Under the pieces are notes generated by a model, which saw nothing but the letters and a program-made list of their open reading frames with translations, made no database searches and was not told the origin of the DNA. DNA of 64,000 bases from Hygrocybe punicea (Eukaryota > Basidiomycota > Agaricomycetes > Agaricales > Hygrophoraceae): the NCBI GenBank assembly GCA_963556145.1, contig OY744464.1:4588001-4652000 (forward strand), given 5' to 3'. The position numbers were made by a program, and so were the translations under genes. Position 1 is the stretch's first letter. Every line of letters begins with the position of its first letter. Positions 1-9,912 of this stretch are shown here, piece by piece.

Positions 1-1238
1 AATAAGAATAGGGGAGTCAAAAAAAGAAAACCTATACATACCAAGCCAGAGAGTCCCTGCCAGTCCCAAACAGCCCAGCTCAATCCTGGTGGAAATAGGA
101 TTCAAATGCTTCCGGAAACTGAAAGCCGATCTGCAACGACGATTGAAAACCTTTAGTGAAGCGTGTATACTGTAACTGACAATACCAAAATTATCAGTAG
201 ACCCGCCGTACAAACAAAGATAGCGAATGGAACAAAACGAGCTAGTGCCCGAGTATAAGTTACTGGAACATGCAATTAAATAAGGAACATACTGAGGTCG
301 GAAGCAAGGAGCAAGCTGTGGAAATGTACAGCAATGGCAAGGCAGATAACATTCCAAAGCAAAACCACCGCTAGCGCATAATTCTTAGTATCAACAAAGT
401 GGGCAAGACGTTACTAGTCACTAACAGTAAACGCTGGCCCTGACAAGGTTGAACACCGAAGGCATCCGAAGTTTTCTAGAAAGTATGGAGAACGACCAAG
501 GTCGAGAAGTTGGCTGCTGGCGGCGACGGGCTTTGGGAACTTCATAAAGCATTAGGCAATGAGAGCACGAGGCTACAGCGCATGAATCTCGTGAGGTTTC
601 GTGGCCTGAATCGCGTTCTCACTTTATATAGATGGGGTGGCCCGTCGTGTGATTGACGGCAGCAAAACTGCATTGATCACGAACACGTGTCCGATATGCT
701 ATTTTTCTCATGACTCGAATTTCATACAAAGCATAATGATAACTTTGACATACTAAGCCTTATTGCTCTCGGCTCAGCAGTTCAGCCGTACTATTTCCAT
801 GTTGCGTAGGCTGCTAAGCACTCAGCATCGCGCAACATTGAAGGGTCGACACGGATACAGGGGTGCCATTGATGATCTGATAAGTATAGCATGCAACGTT
901 TTTCCCGGCAAGGTTTTACCTTTTTACTGGGATTCCACGCGTTTACCATTCAAGGTGTGAGATCTTCCTCAATTCGGACCTTTCGTCACCACGCAGCATG
1001 AGGAGGCATCTGACAGAGCCTGAGGGCATCACAACGAGAGACTCACCTTGGCGGGGACATGTCGGGTTACTCGTACCTCCCTTTTAATCCTGTGCTCCAA
1101 GGCTCCCGGGAGTTTCACAAATAAAATAACACGTTCATCTGATGTTGCGTGGCCATCGGGCAAATAGTTTCGGAACTTGAAAGCTTAAAATATTCCGCAT
1201 CCATTAGCAAATTCCGGGGTCCTTGTCTAAATCAGTGT
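1..1238. other. left-edge intergenic sequence, no gene recognised
   Basis: I see no long open frame, RNA gene or conserved domain here. The stretch around 615-650 has a TATATA-like motif upstream of mixed sequence, but no coding frame follows it on either strand. It may be the flank of a gene lying to the left of the window. Confidence 0.5.
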
Positions 1239-1246
1239 TGTGCCGG

Positions 1247-2080
1247 AGGACCCCCGACAATCCCGCTAAATGTTAGATTTTTATCCGGACAGGAAAAGGG
1301 GCAAAACGGCCGGAAGGCCACCGGCGGATCCGGACATGAAGTGCCAGAAAGGGCATTTAGGCCTGCGTATTATCCGGACATGAATGGGCATGATGTTGGG
1401 AGGCTAACGCCTCATCCGGACATGATCCAGGCAGCTGCAGAGGCTACATAGCTAAAATTTCGAAGTAGAATGCTTGTCTAAGTCTTGCAAAATTTACAAA
1501 ATTTCCCACCTACACCATGGCTCCTAACTCCACTGTGCTAGACCTTGACAGTGGCGATGCTCCCCAATTCAACCGTCAACAGTGGACTCTCCCACATTGG
1601 GCTGCAACAGTTCGAATATCTCGTCAACAACTACTTTCAACCTATACCAGAGCTGACAGCCCCCTTTCAAACACGGCAATATGGTTTATTAGCCCCAAAC
1701 TCCATTCTATGTACTCTCGCTCACATGCCAACTATTTCAAACAATCATCTTGAGGTGTCAGTTGATGACAGTCAGCTGTTCCAAGGTCTTCGTGCAGGCA
1801 AAGTTCGTATATTCGAGGCCATCAAGCAGCTTCGAAAACGCAGGAAAAAGGCATCAGAGGAGGGCGAACAAGATGAAGAATGATGTATTGGTAGGGCTAA
1901 GTTATAATTACTTACATATGGACTGAAAATTGAGGCCACTGTGACCATCCCGACATGAAATGGCCTCAGTGGCAGGCTAGCGTGCCATCCAGACATGAAA
2001 ATCTGAAAAGTTGTCCAGACATCAAACCTCAAAAACGGTCAAAAAAAAATCTAACATTTAGTGGGATTGTCGGGGGTCCT
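1247..2080. mobile_element. hAT-like DNA transposon, 834 bp, probably non-autonomous
   Basis: The ends are inverted repeats of about 36 bp: the left end reads AGGACCCCCGACAATCCC and the right end is its reverse complement with few mismatches. An 8-bp direct duplication, TGTGCCGG, lies at 1239-1246 and 2081-2088. Eight-base target duplications are the hallmark of the hAT superfamily. Inside each end is a short subterminal motif (TCCGGACATGA and variants) near 1282, 1329, 1373 and 1413 on the left and near 1951, 1988 and 2014 on the right, as expected for transposase-binding sites. The element is too short for a full hAT transposase. The superfamily assignment rests on the duplication length and subterminal repeats. 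Confidence 0.8.
1557..1883 (+). CDS. hypothetical small protein inside the hAT-like element
   Basis: An open frame of 108 codons starts at ATG 1557 and ends in a lysine/arginine- then glutamate-rich tail (KQLRKRRKKASEEGEQDEE). A second, overlapping frame starts at ATG 1517. I recognise no domain. It lies between the two subterminal repeat clusters, so it is cargo or a remnant of the element's own gene. A frame of this length could occur by chance; the charged C-terminus is the only hint of real coding. Confidence 0.3.
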   Translation: MLPNSTVNSGLSHIGLQQFEYLVNNYFQPIPELTAPFQTRQYGLLAPNSILCTLAHMPTISNNHLEVSVDDSQLFQGLRAGKVRIFEAIKQLRKRRKKASEEGEQDEE

Positions 2081-2088
2081 TGTGCCGG

Positions 2089-3087
2089 TCATTGACAGTC
2101 ACGAAAAGTGGTAATGACTTGGTTACAACTTGACTTTTTGGCCCGATACCGGTATCAGTGGACAATAGAATAAAAAATTAATAAAATTTTTGAATGGAAA
2201 GAAATAATCATATCAACACAAACAACCTAAGTTATATTCAAGGTGTCTAGGTGTTTATTTGTCAGGGATTGACTAGAGAGTAGCAAGCATTTACAGAAAG
2301 CTGGGAGAGTGGAATCAAAAAAAAAATCTGCCCTGCAGGGCATGTTATAGTGTTTCCAAATAAATACCCTATGCTATAACTAAAGAAGATTGGAGAAAAT
2401 ACCTTCCAAAGCCATCTTATTCTCAGAATTTTTCCAGAATATTCTCAAATGTATCTAAAGAGAAATTAAATAATCTAGTGAAAAAGTGGACAAAAAGAAA
2501 TATTTTTGTGATACACTATGCAAATTTCCTGGTGTCTTCCTTTTCTATTCAAACTTAACCTGTTAGCTCTCCCAATGCAATAATGGTATGTTCTTCCCTG
2601 TGGCCTTATGCCTGCACAAACAGTCTTCATGCTTAATGATTGGACAAAATATTGTATTATTTAAAATCTCTTGAATTTATGAGAATTTTGAAAAGTACAA
2701 ATGCATTAAATCAACACTGTCATTGCGCCCTGCAAGCACCATATTTTTGGGTTCACTTCTGAGAGAGCTACAGATTCTTTTTCATGAGAATCTGTCACTT
2801 TGGCTCGGAAAGGAAGCTTATGTAAGCTATTTTTTTTCAAACTCAGTATCAGAATCGCTATCGTCCACTGCTATTAGTAACGAGCCGACTTTGTTGGCAT
2901 GACCGAAGCACAGCCTTCGGGCTGTGCCACGCTAGAGTACATGAATGCATAGCACACAGTCGGAAACTGTACTTTAACCCAGCAATATATCCCCCATATC
3001 ATCATCAACATCGACGTCAATATCTTCATCACCCTCGACATCCAAATCCAGCATCTCATACAGCTCCAATTCCTCATCAAAACTTGG
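2089..3087. other. AT-rich intergenic sequence with one strong hairpin
   Basis: Mostly AT-rich sequence without recognisable genes. It holds a perfect 8-bp-stem hairpin with a TTCG loop at 2908-2927, a short palindrome around 2325-2345 (tgccctgcagggca), and at its right end a coding remnant on the minus strand. Confidence 0.5.
2974..3087 (-). pseudogene. C-terminal coding remnant with acidic tail, cut by solo LTR 1
   Basis: Read on the minus strand, the 38 codons before the stop at 2974-2976 give NPSFDEELELYEMLDLD followed by a run rich in Asp and Glu. The frame runs straight into the LTR inserted at 3093. On the far side of the LTR (from 4767) a plausible splice acceptor (ttctccag) sits just upstream of the same frame, so the LTR seems to have split an exon. 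Acidic tails like this occur on fungal transposases, but no diagnostic domain remains and the parent family is unknown. Confidence 0.35.
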
Positions 3088-3092
3088 ATTGC

Positions 3093-4762
3093 TGTTACGT
3101 TTCCAACTCCGCTTCCAACCCCGATGCCCATTCCGATACCCACCATGACGATTCTGCACTGCACACCTTCCTTTTTCATTTCATTTTGTCCTTTGTCTTC
3201 CTTTCAACGTCATTGTTTCTTCTTTTGGACATCCTTGTATTTTCTTGTTCTTGTTCTCTTCTTTCCCTTCTTCTAGAACAATCCAGACCGACCATGGACA
3301 TATCCCACGTGACCTTGTTGTACCCGAATAGTCTCCTTGCCGATGGACGTCACCGACATTGTCTTTTCCCTTCAATATCTTGTTTACACTATCCCACAAC
3401 AAACCGATCACAATGGCTGTACTCCCGACACAGCTCATTACCGTAATTGTTATTGGCAGCATTGCCATCACCTTCCTGATCGGTTTCTACCTTGTTATGA
3501 TCTATCTTTGGCATCGGCACCGAAACCCTTCTGCCATTGATACTTCTGACTTCCACCTCGACAATATACCGACACGTAATTGACAATTGCCATTCCCGGA
3601 TATTTGGTTTCCATATTCATACCCTGTGCCTACCATTATCCTCCCTGACGATCCGACGACATTCCTCACCTGCATGCGAACTCTGAACAATCCCCAATCA
3701 CGAGACATTTCACTGTTCTCTCTAATCCGACCATTGCCGGAGCATACTCTTTTGGACTTCGACCACAGACCATACGACTTCCCAAACAGTGAACCAACCC
3801 CTATCGTATATTGTTCGCACGACACCGCTTCAATGCAGTACCCGACGACTTGTTCCCACAGCTTGTCACTCATGCCATGACTCGAAACCTGGACCCACGT
3901 TCATTTATCCTTTTCCATCTATATATAATCTTGATACCTCCCACACTCGTTTACAATGATACCCTTTCTTGGACGAATACCGACATCAGGTGGACCACAT
4001 TGTTCTACACACAAGACAAGACATCACCCCTCGATACGTCATTGACACAGACATCGTCATCCGGTACAGCTTATGCTGTTCACCTGTCTGACCTCGACTA
4101 GCCCACTGTCTTAGTTGGTTTTTCCTCCATACATTTCTTTATTTTCTTTCATACCACCAACCTTGTCGCTATATCCACACGACCTCAAGACACTCCCTTC
4201 ACCAATCCCACACTGGACGATACCCCTCTTCGACCCGACCATGCACCGCACTTGCCAGACTGTGCATTTGCCCATTACAGCAAGTGTAGACCCCGAATTG
4301 GCAATTCTGCATGTCACATGATCCGATGACAAATCATCCGAGTCATCTGGACCTCTTCTATCCTCAACGACACCCGGGCCTCCAGTTGGATCGCGAGAAC
4401 ATCGACATGAGGACACCTCATGTATGCCTCATGGTGAACACATGGTAGAGTTGGACATGTTGTGGCTTCATGGTTGTATTCCTATTTACCTCCCCTCAAG
4501 ACCAGCCACTATATGTACTGTTCTTGTTGTTGGTTCGGACTTTTTCTTCTTTTCCTTTCCTTACGTTTAGTCTGGTTCTTGGGGCAGACCCCCTTATCTT
4601 GGGTAACCCCCACGGCTCGCAATGACATTAGACCTTGACCCCCTCTCTTAGCAGTGTTGTCTTAGCTATAAGCAACAGTGAAAGCTGCTCTTCTCTCCTC
4701 TGGAAACCGATCCCAGTTAAGTTGATTGTTGCCAGAGCCCGCTGCAGAAGCGATCCGTAACA
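3093..4762. mobile_element. solo LTR copy 1 of a 1.67-kb LTR family
   Basis: The 1,670-bp unit begins TGTTACG and ends CGTAACA, a TG...CA unit with a 7-bp terminal inverted repeat as in LTRs. It is flanked by the perfect 5-bp duplication ATTGC (3088-3092 and 4763-4767). No internal retroviral region is attached, so it is a solo LTR left by recombination. Copies at 4861-7184 and 14153-19320 align along their whole length once nested insertions are removed (1,670 and about 1,669 bp). Confidence 0.85.
3413..3583 (+). CDS. 56-aa single-pass membrane microprotein frame in LTR copy 1
   Basis: The frame starts MAVLPTQLITV and has one hydrophobic segment of about 22 residues (ITVIVIGSIAITFLIGFYLV), then a basic-flanked tail ending PSAIDTSDFHLDN. 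The same frame with the same start and the same TGA stop is intact in the other two LTR copies. Differences between copies fall mostly at third codon positions and are mostly silent. After the TGA the frame stays open for 98 more codons in this copy. I recognise no family; it could also be the remnant of a longer element-encoded protein. Confidence 0.45.
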   Translation: MAVLPTQLITVIVIGSIAITFLIGFYLVMIYLWHRHRNPSAIDTSDFHLDNIPTRN

Positions 4763-4910
4763 ATTGCGGACCTGGAGAACATTTCAACCCATTGCAGACA
4801 AGAGGTAAAATCTGATAGTGGAACTAATCAATCATCAGTGTGTGCATTTCAATCATTAATTGTTATGTTTTTCAACTCCGCAACTCCAATTCCGATTCCA
4901 TTACCCACGA

Positions 4911-5560
4911 TGATGATGATACACTATATGTAGCTATAAGAAGGGAAATCCTACAACTACTAAAGGTGAAAAGGTGCAAGGAAGCTTCAGAAAGCCTACA
5001 CTAGTATAGGAAATGAAGGAGAATGAATAGAAGTGGATGAGAAACTCTGGAGAAGTGCTGCGATCAAAACTGGAGTGGTGCGATCAAAATTGAAGAGTTG
5101 TGATAAAATCAAAAGTTGCAGTGAGATCGAAGGGTCGGACAGTGAGAGAACGTGATGGAATGTGAAGAGAATGGAACTAGGATGAAGGGGAAGCTCTGAG
5201 ATGAAGGGGGAATGACGATCTGTCTTGATTCTCTGGGGGTTCTCTGTCTAGTGGCTCATACAGGCAGGTATATAAGCTGTAAGGACAAAGGAAGAGAGAT
5301 GAAAGGATAATACTAAAAGGAGATATGTGAGATAAAGGGCATATAGAACAAAGGATAGGTAGAGAGAATGATAAATGAATATAGAGAACAAAGAGAACAA
5401 AGGAAATACTTCAAAGTGCGATAACTAAATATCTCCGAAGTCACAGAAGATTGCAATAGTCGCGATGTGATCAGAAGGTCGAAGAGTGGTAAGTCACATC
5501 AAATCGCAAGGGATCGCAAAATATCCAAAATCGGAGCTCAGGATGGCTGAGTGCATATCA
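4911..5560. mobile_element. 650-bp probable solo LTR nested in LTR copy 2
   Basis: This block interrupts the alignment of LTR copy 2 with copies 1 and 3. It begins TGATGATG and ends CATATCA (TG...CA), and is flanked by ACGA at 4907-4910 and 5561-5564, a 4-5 bp target duplication. Purine-rich sequence and a TATATAA motif around 5270 fit an LTR promoter region. It has no coding frame. I could not match it to another element in the window. Confidence 0.6.
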
Positions 5561-5809
5561 ACGATTCCACTTTACCATACCTTCCTTTTTCTTTCCCCTT
5601 TGCCTTTTGTCTTCTTTTGGACATCGTTGTTTATTCTTGTCCTTGTTTCCTTTTTATCCTTTCTTCTAGAACAATCCAGACCAACAATGGACATATCCCA
5701 CGTGACCTTGCTGTACCTGAATAGTCTCCTTGCCAACGGACATCATCGCTATTGTCTTTTCCCTTGCCCTGACATATTGTTGACTTCATCCCACAACAAA
5801 CCGATCACA

Positions 5810-5980
5810 ATGGCTGTACTCCCAACACAGCTAATTACCGTAATCATCATTGGCAGCATTTCCATCACTTTCCTTATCGGTTTTTACCTTGTTATGATCT
5901 ATCTTTGGTATTGGCACCGAAACCCTTCTGCCATCGATACTTCCGACTTCCACCTTGACAATATCTCACCACGTAATTGA
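5810..5980 (+). CDS. 56-aa membrane microprotein frame in LTR copy 2
   Basis: Same frame as at 3413-3583, beginning MAVLPTQLITV and ending at a TGA. Compared with copy 3, third-position silent changes outnumber the replacement changes, which cluster in the short segment after the hydrophobic helix (WYWHR here, WHRYR in copy 3). In this copy the frame is also open upstream to an ATG at 5686, giving 98 residues. Downstream of the TGA the same frame is open again for 69 codons (5981-6190). Confidence 0.45.
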   Translation: MAVLPTQLITVIIIGSISITFLIGFYLVMIYLWYWHRNPSAIDTSDFHLDNISPRN

Positions 5981-7184
5981 CAATTGCCATACCTGGATAT
6001 ATGGTTTCCACTTTCGTATTCCATGCCTACCATTATCCTCCCTGACGATCCAATGACATTCCTCACCTGCTTGTGCACTCTGAACAATCCTCGATCACAT
6101 GACATTTCACTGTTCCTTCCAATCCGATCATCACCAAAGCACATACCTTCAGACTTTGACCACAGACCATATGACTTCCCAATACAGTGAACCAACCCCC
6201 ATCGCATATTGTTCGCACGACATTGCTTCATTGCAGCACCTGACGTCTTATTCCCACAGCTTGTCACTCATGCCATGACTCGAAACCTGGACCCACATTC
6301 ATTTATCCTTTTCTATCTATGACCTTGATATCTCCCACACTCATTTGCAACAATACCCTTTCTTGGATGAATACCGACATCAGGTGGACCGCATTGTTCC
6401 ACAGACAGGACAAGACATTGCTCCTCGATACATCATCGACACAGACATCATCATCCGGTACAGCTTATGCTGTTCACATGTCTGACCTCGACTTATGCTG
6501 TTCACATGTCTGACCTCGACTAGCCCACTGTCTTAGTTGGTTTTTCCTCCATACATTCCTCTGTTTTCTTTCATACCAACCTTGCTGCTATATCCACACT
6601 ACCTCAAGACACTCCCTTCACCAATCCTACACTGGATGATACCCCTCTTCAACCCGACCGTGCATTGCACTTGCCAGACTGCGCACTTGCCAGTTACAGC
6701 AAGTATAAACCCTGAATTGACAATTCTGCATGTCACATGATCCAATGACAAACCATCCGAGTCATCTGGACCTCTTCCATCCTCAATGACACCCAGGCCT
6801 CCAGTTGGATCGTGAGAACATTGACATGAGGATGCCTCATGTGTGCCTCATGGTGAACACATGGTGTAGTTGGACATGTTGTAGCTTCATGGTTGTATTC
6901 CCATTTACCTCCCCTGAAGACCAGTCACTATATCTACTGTTCTTGTTGTTGGTTCAGACTTTTTCTTCTTTTCCTTTCCTTACGTTTAGTCTAGTTCTTG
7001 GGGCAGACTCATCTTGTTTTGGGTAACCCCCACGGCTCACAATGACATTAGACCATGACCCCCCCCTTCTAGCAGTGTTGTCTTAGTTGTAAGCAACAAT
7101 GAAAACTGCTCTTCTCTCCTCTGGAAACCACCTCCTAGTTAAGTTGATTGTTGCTGGAGCCCGCTGCAGAAGCGATCCGTAACA

Positions 7185-7269
7185 TTAATACAAGAACGAA
7201 TAAAGCGAAGCAATACTTGAATATATGTATTATAGGCAGTGGGACCCCGACACAAAGCTCAGTGACCGG
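7185..7269. other. short spacer between LTR copy 2 and the 5.1-kb LTR element
   Basis: Holds the TTAAT duplication of LTR copy 2 and, at its right end, the CCGG (7266-7269) that flanks the next element. Nothing else is recognised. Confidence 0.6.
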
Positions 7270-7908
7270 TGTAGAGGCTCCGGGCCATCTGGACCCGAAT
7301 CCTCTTCATATCCCACTTCGTCCCCATCCATTCTTATTCACATATCATCGATTCCGCCCGTTTCCGGTCTTTTCCGTCGATTCCGCTCCGGATTCCGCCT
7401 CCGGAATCGTTCATACTCAAGATGCGATGTCTCTAACGACCCGGAATCAGTACGTATATAGTTACATATGATATATCTTCGTTTCCCATTACTTAGTACA
7501 TAGCACCATTCCCCCTATACTCCGCTCCACCTCTCTACCATCAGTTACAGCCTTCGCTTGTAGTACATGGTTACTACAGCACAGGATCACTCCCAGTAGT
7601 ATAAAAGATGTACCCTTATACTACCACCATATCATATTATATCATATCATATACATTATCACATCCCATCATATATCATATTACATCCCATCATATTGCA
7701 TCCCTTCAGTTCTACACTTTTAGTCCTCGCTTCGTATCATCTCCCTATTAGTCTTCGTACTCCACTCCCTTCACTCCCCTCTGATCCGGAACCCCGGATT
7801 CGGGTTGGATTGACTAGACTATAGACACTAAACTCCTCTGATCACTTCTTAGCTGATCACCACTTTCGTAGATTCCCATTCGGGTCTACAACCGAACTCG
7901 CCGTCACA
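7270..7908 (+). repeat. 5' LTR of the 5.1-kb element
   Basis: Starts TGTAGAGG and ends GTCACA. A TATAAAA box lies at 7600-7606, 330 bases into the LTR, and its equivalent in the 3' LTR is at 12044-12050. AT-rich short repeats (catatcatat) follow near 7628-7700. Confidence 0.85.
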
Positions 7909-7910
7909 AC

Positions 7911-7928
7911 TGGAGCCCACCGCGAGGA
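7911..7928 (+). other. tRNA primer-binding site of the 5.1-kb element
   Basis: The sequence TGGAGCCCACCGCGAGGA lies two bases after the 5' LTR. Its complement ends in CCA, as a tRNA 3' end must. The same 18-mer follows the 5' LTR of the nested 2.4-kb element (15468-15485), the minus-strand element (60760-60777) and the right-edge element (62478-62495). Confidence 0.8.
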
Positions 7929-8103
7929 ATTTATTTATTTCTGTCTTTTCATACCCTCCCCACGGTCGGCTTTGACTTTCATGACGTTTCCCTCTTCTAC
8001 CCGACTCTAGTTATTTAGTTCCGCTTACGACTTCGACCTCGACCTCGAACCTCCTCGACCCGACCTGCTTTCCGACCCGCATCCCGATTTAGACATTCCC
8101 GAT

Positions 8104-9783
8104 ATGATGTACGGATTCATGCCTCTCCGAGGTGATCCCTCAGCCCCGACATTCGACGGAAACGAACTCGACCTCCCCCGCTTCTTCGACGAAATCGACA
8201 TACTCGGTTCCGATTGTGGACTCACGGACACTTTGAAGATTCGCTACACGCTATGGTACCTCAACAACGACGATTACGAGCTCTGGTCGACACTTCCCGC
8301 CACTTCCGCTAAAGACTTCATCGCTTTCCGACGTGCCGTCTTCGACTTTTATCCCGGTGCTACGGATTCCATCCGGTATACGATCTCAGATCTCGATCAA
8401 CTTACGCGACGACAATCGGCTTACGGTATAGAGAACAAAGCGGACTTAGGACAATATTTCCGGGATTTCATACGCATTTCCGGTGTCTTGTTTGACAACG
8501 GCCGTCTATCAGATAAACAACGGAACACATACTTCACCAACGGATTCGACTCAGACCTTTGTCTACGTATTGAAGAACGCCTCCATTACCTTCTTCCCTG
8601 TCATTACCACGACGATCCGTACCCGGTTGATATTTTCCACGATGCCGCGTTGTTTCTCCTTTCCGGTTACCGTTCCGTTCCGGAATCCGTTGTCACTGCA
8701 GCCCCCATTGCCCTTTCCAGTCCCGATTCCGGTCCCGCTCCCGCACCTGTCACAGTCAATTCACCTCCGGAACAGATCCCGTCCTCGATCCCATCTTCGA
8801 TCCCGTCCTCGATCCCGCCCACTGTCGTTCATTCCGTCCCCCACGTTCATTCCGGTCCTTCATATACTCCGTCCCCGTCATCGTGTTCCCCGTCCCCATC
8901 CATTCCGGTGCCCGTCGAGACCGTTATTTGTTTCCAGGTTTTGTCGTCTAGTCTCGTGCCGTCCCCGTCCGATCCCATTCCCGATTTATCGATGCCGGTC
9001 ACCGATTTATCCAATTTGTTTCCTATTTCATCCCTGTCGTCTCCGGTTTCGTCCCCTCCGGTTTCCGTCCACGAACTCGTACCGGACCCGCTCCCATTGT
9101 CCTCGGATTCTCCAGAAATAGACATTCCGTCCCCGATATTGTCGCCATATTGTCCTCCGTCACCGTCTACTGAGATTCCGTCGACTTTGGTTGAGTATTC
9201 CATACCTGTTCCCATTCCGGACTCCATTCCACCCCTTGTATTTGATTTCGATTCCGGTTCCGATTCCGTTATGTTGACCCCTTCGTTCCCGGTTCCCCTC
9301 GTAGTTCCCGCTCCCGTATCGTCTCTGGTTCCCTCCTCGCCCGCTTGGGGCACTTCGTCGTTTCCGCCCGCTTGGGGCACCCTGTCATTTTTAGACCCGT
9401 CACGCGGCACACCCGTTATATGGGATCGTGTTGGTGTCGGCACTCCGGTTCTCGATTTTATTTTATTTCTCGTTTCCGTCTTCATTCTACTTTGTCATTG
9501 CATTCTGGACCTCCGCCCCCTCGATACCTCGCTCGAATATTTGCAAGAAGTTCTCCGCCTCCTCTCGTCGTTCCGCCTCCGACCTTCTTTCAGAAACTCT
9601 TGTGGGGATATAGACCCGTTTCCGTCTCCTATTTTTGCGTTTTCGTCTTCCGTTCCGCTTTCCGTTCCCGTTCCCGTTTCTCATTTATTTATATTTTCAT
9701 TTCCATTTCTAGTTTCCTTTGTTTCCCGCTCGTTCCGGACCCATTTCGTTTCCGTTGTATTCCGGTGCTGTCGTCCTCCTTGA
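8104..9783 (+). CDS. gag-like polyprotein of the 5.1-kb LTR element
   Basis: This 559-aa frame starts at the double ATG 8104. Residues about 1-200 form the conserved part (APTFDGNELDLPRFFDE, then DYELWSTLPATS, FRDFIRISG), which aligns with the product of the right-edge element at 62830-63909. This is the helical capsid-like region of Ty3-type Gag, with the usual run of spaced aromatic residues. Residues about 210-480 are Ser/Pro-rich low complexity, and the C-terminus is hydrophobic and looks non-functional. No CCHC zinc knuckle or protease is present. A third copy, decayed and truncated, lies at 55845-56201. Family assignment rests on context and pattern. Confidence 0.7.
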   Translation: MMYGFMPLRGDPSAPTFDGNELDLPRFFDEIDILGSDCGLTDTLKIRYTLWYLNNDDYELWSTLPATSAKDFIAFRRAVFDFYPGATDSIRYTISDLDQLTRRQSAYGIENKADLGQYFRDFIRISGVLFDNGRLSDKQRNTYFTNGFDSDLCLRIEERLHYLLPCHYHDDPYPVDIFHDAALFLLSGYRSVPESVVTAAPIALSSPDSGPAPAPVTVNSPPEQIPSSIPSSIPSSIPPTVVHSVPHVHSGPSYTPSPSSCSPSPSIPVPVETVICFQVLSSSLVPSPSDPIPDLSMPVTDLSNLFPISSLSSPVSSPPVSVHELVPDPLPLSSDSPEIDIPSPILSPYCPPSPSTEIPSTLVEYSIPVPIPDSIPPLVFDFDSGSDSVMLTPSFPVPLVVPAPVSSLVPSSPAWGTSSFPPAWGTLSFLDPSRGTPVIWDRVGVGTPVLDFILFLVSVFILLCHCILDLRPLDTSLEYLQEVLRLLSSFRLRPSFRNSCGDIDPFPSPIFAFSSSVPLSVPVPVSHLFIFSFPFLVSFVSRSFRTHFVSVVFRCCRPP

Positions 9784-9912
9784 CCGCCAGATTCCGGTTA
9801 TCTTATCTCGTCGTTCCGTTTCCCTCTTTTCCGTTTATAGTTTTATTATGTACTCTATTTTTCTTTATGTACATTGTCCTGCATTCCGTTTTCCCTTTCC
9901 GTCTGTTCCCTT

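Larger units (their letters stand above)
4861..7184. mobile_element. solo LTR copy 2, interrupted by a 650-bp insertion
   Basis: Begins TGTTATG and ends CGTAACA, with the perfect 5-bp duplication TTAAT at 4856-4860 and 7185-7189. Removing the insertion at 4911-5560 and its 4-bp duplication leaves 1,670 bp, the same length as copy 1. Only 98 bp separate copies 1 and 2, and each has its own target duplication, so they are independent insertions and not a tandem duplication. Like copy 3 it carries a short tandem duplication near 6465-6525 that copy 1 lacks. Confidence 0.85.

Noticed and set aside
7620..7700. catatcatatt repeats resembling a short CRISPR-like array
   Set aside because: Simple AT-rich repeats inside an LTR, no unique spacers, and the organism is eukaryotic.
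8847..9485. Long minus-strand open frame opposite the gag-like gene's Ser/Pro-rich part
   Set aside because: It is a Gly/Asp/Thr-rich shadow of the low-complexity TCC/CCG repeat coding on the plus strand, with no splice signals or domain.
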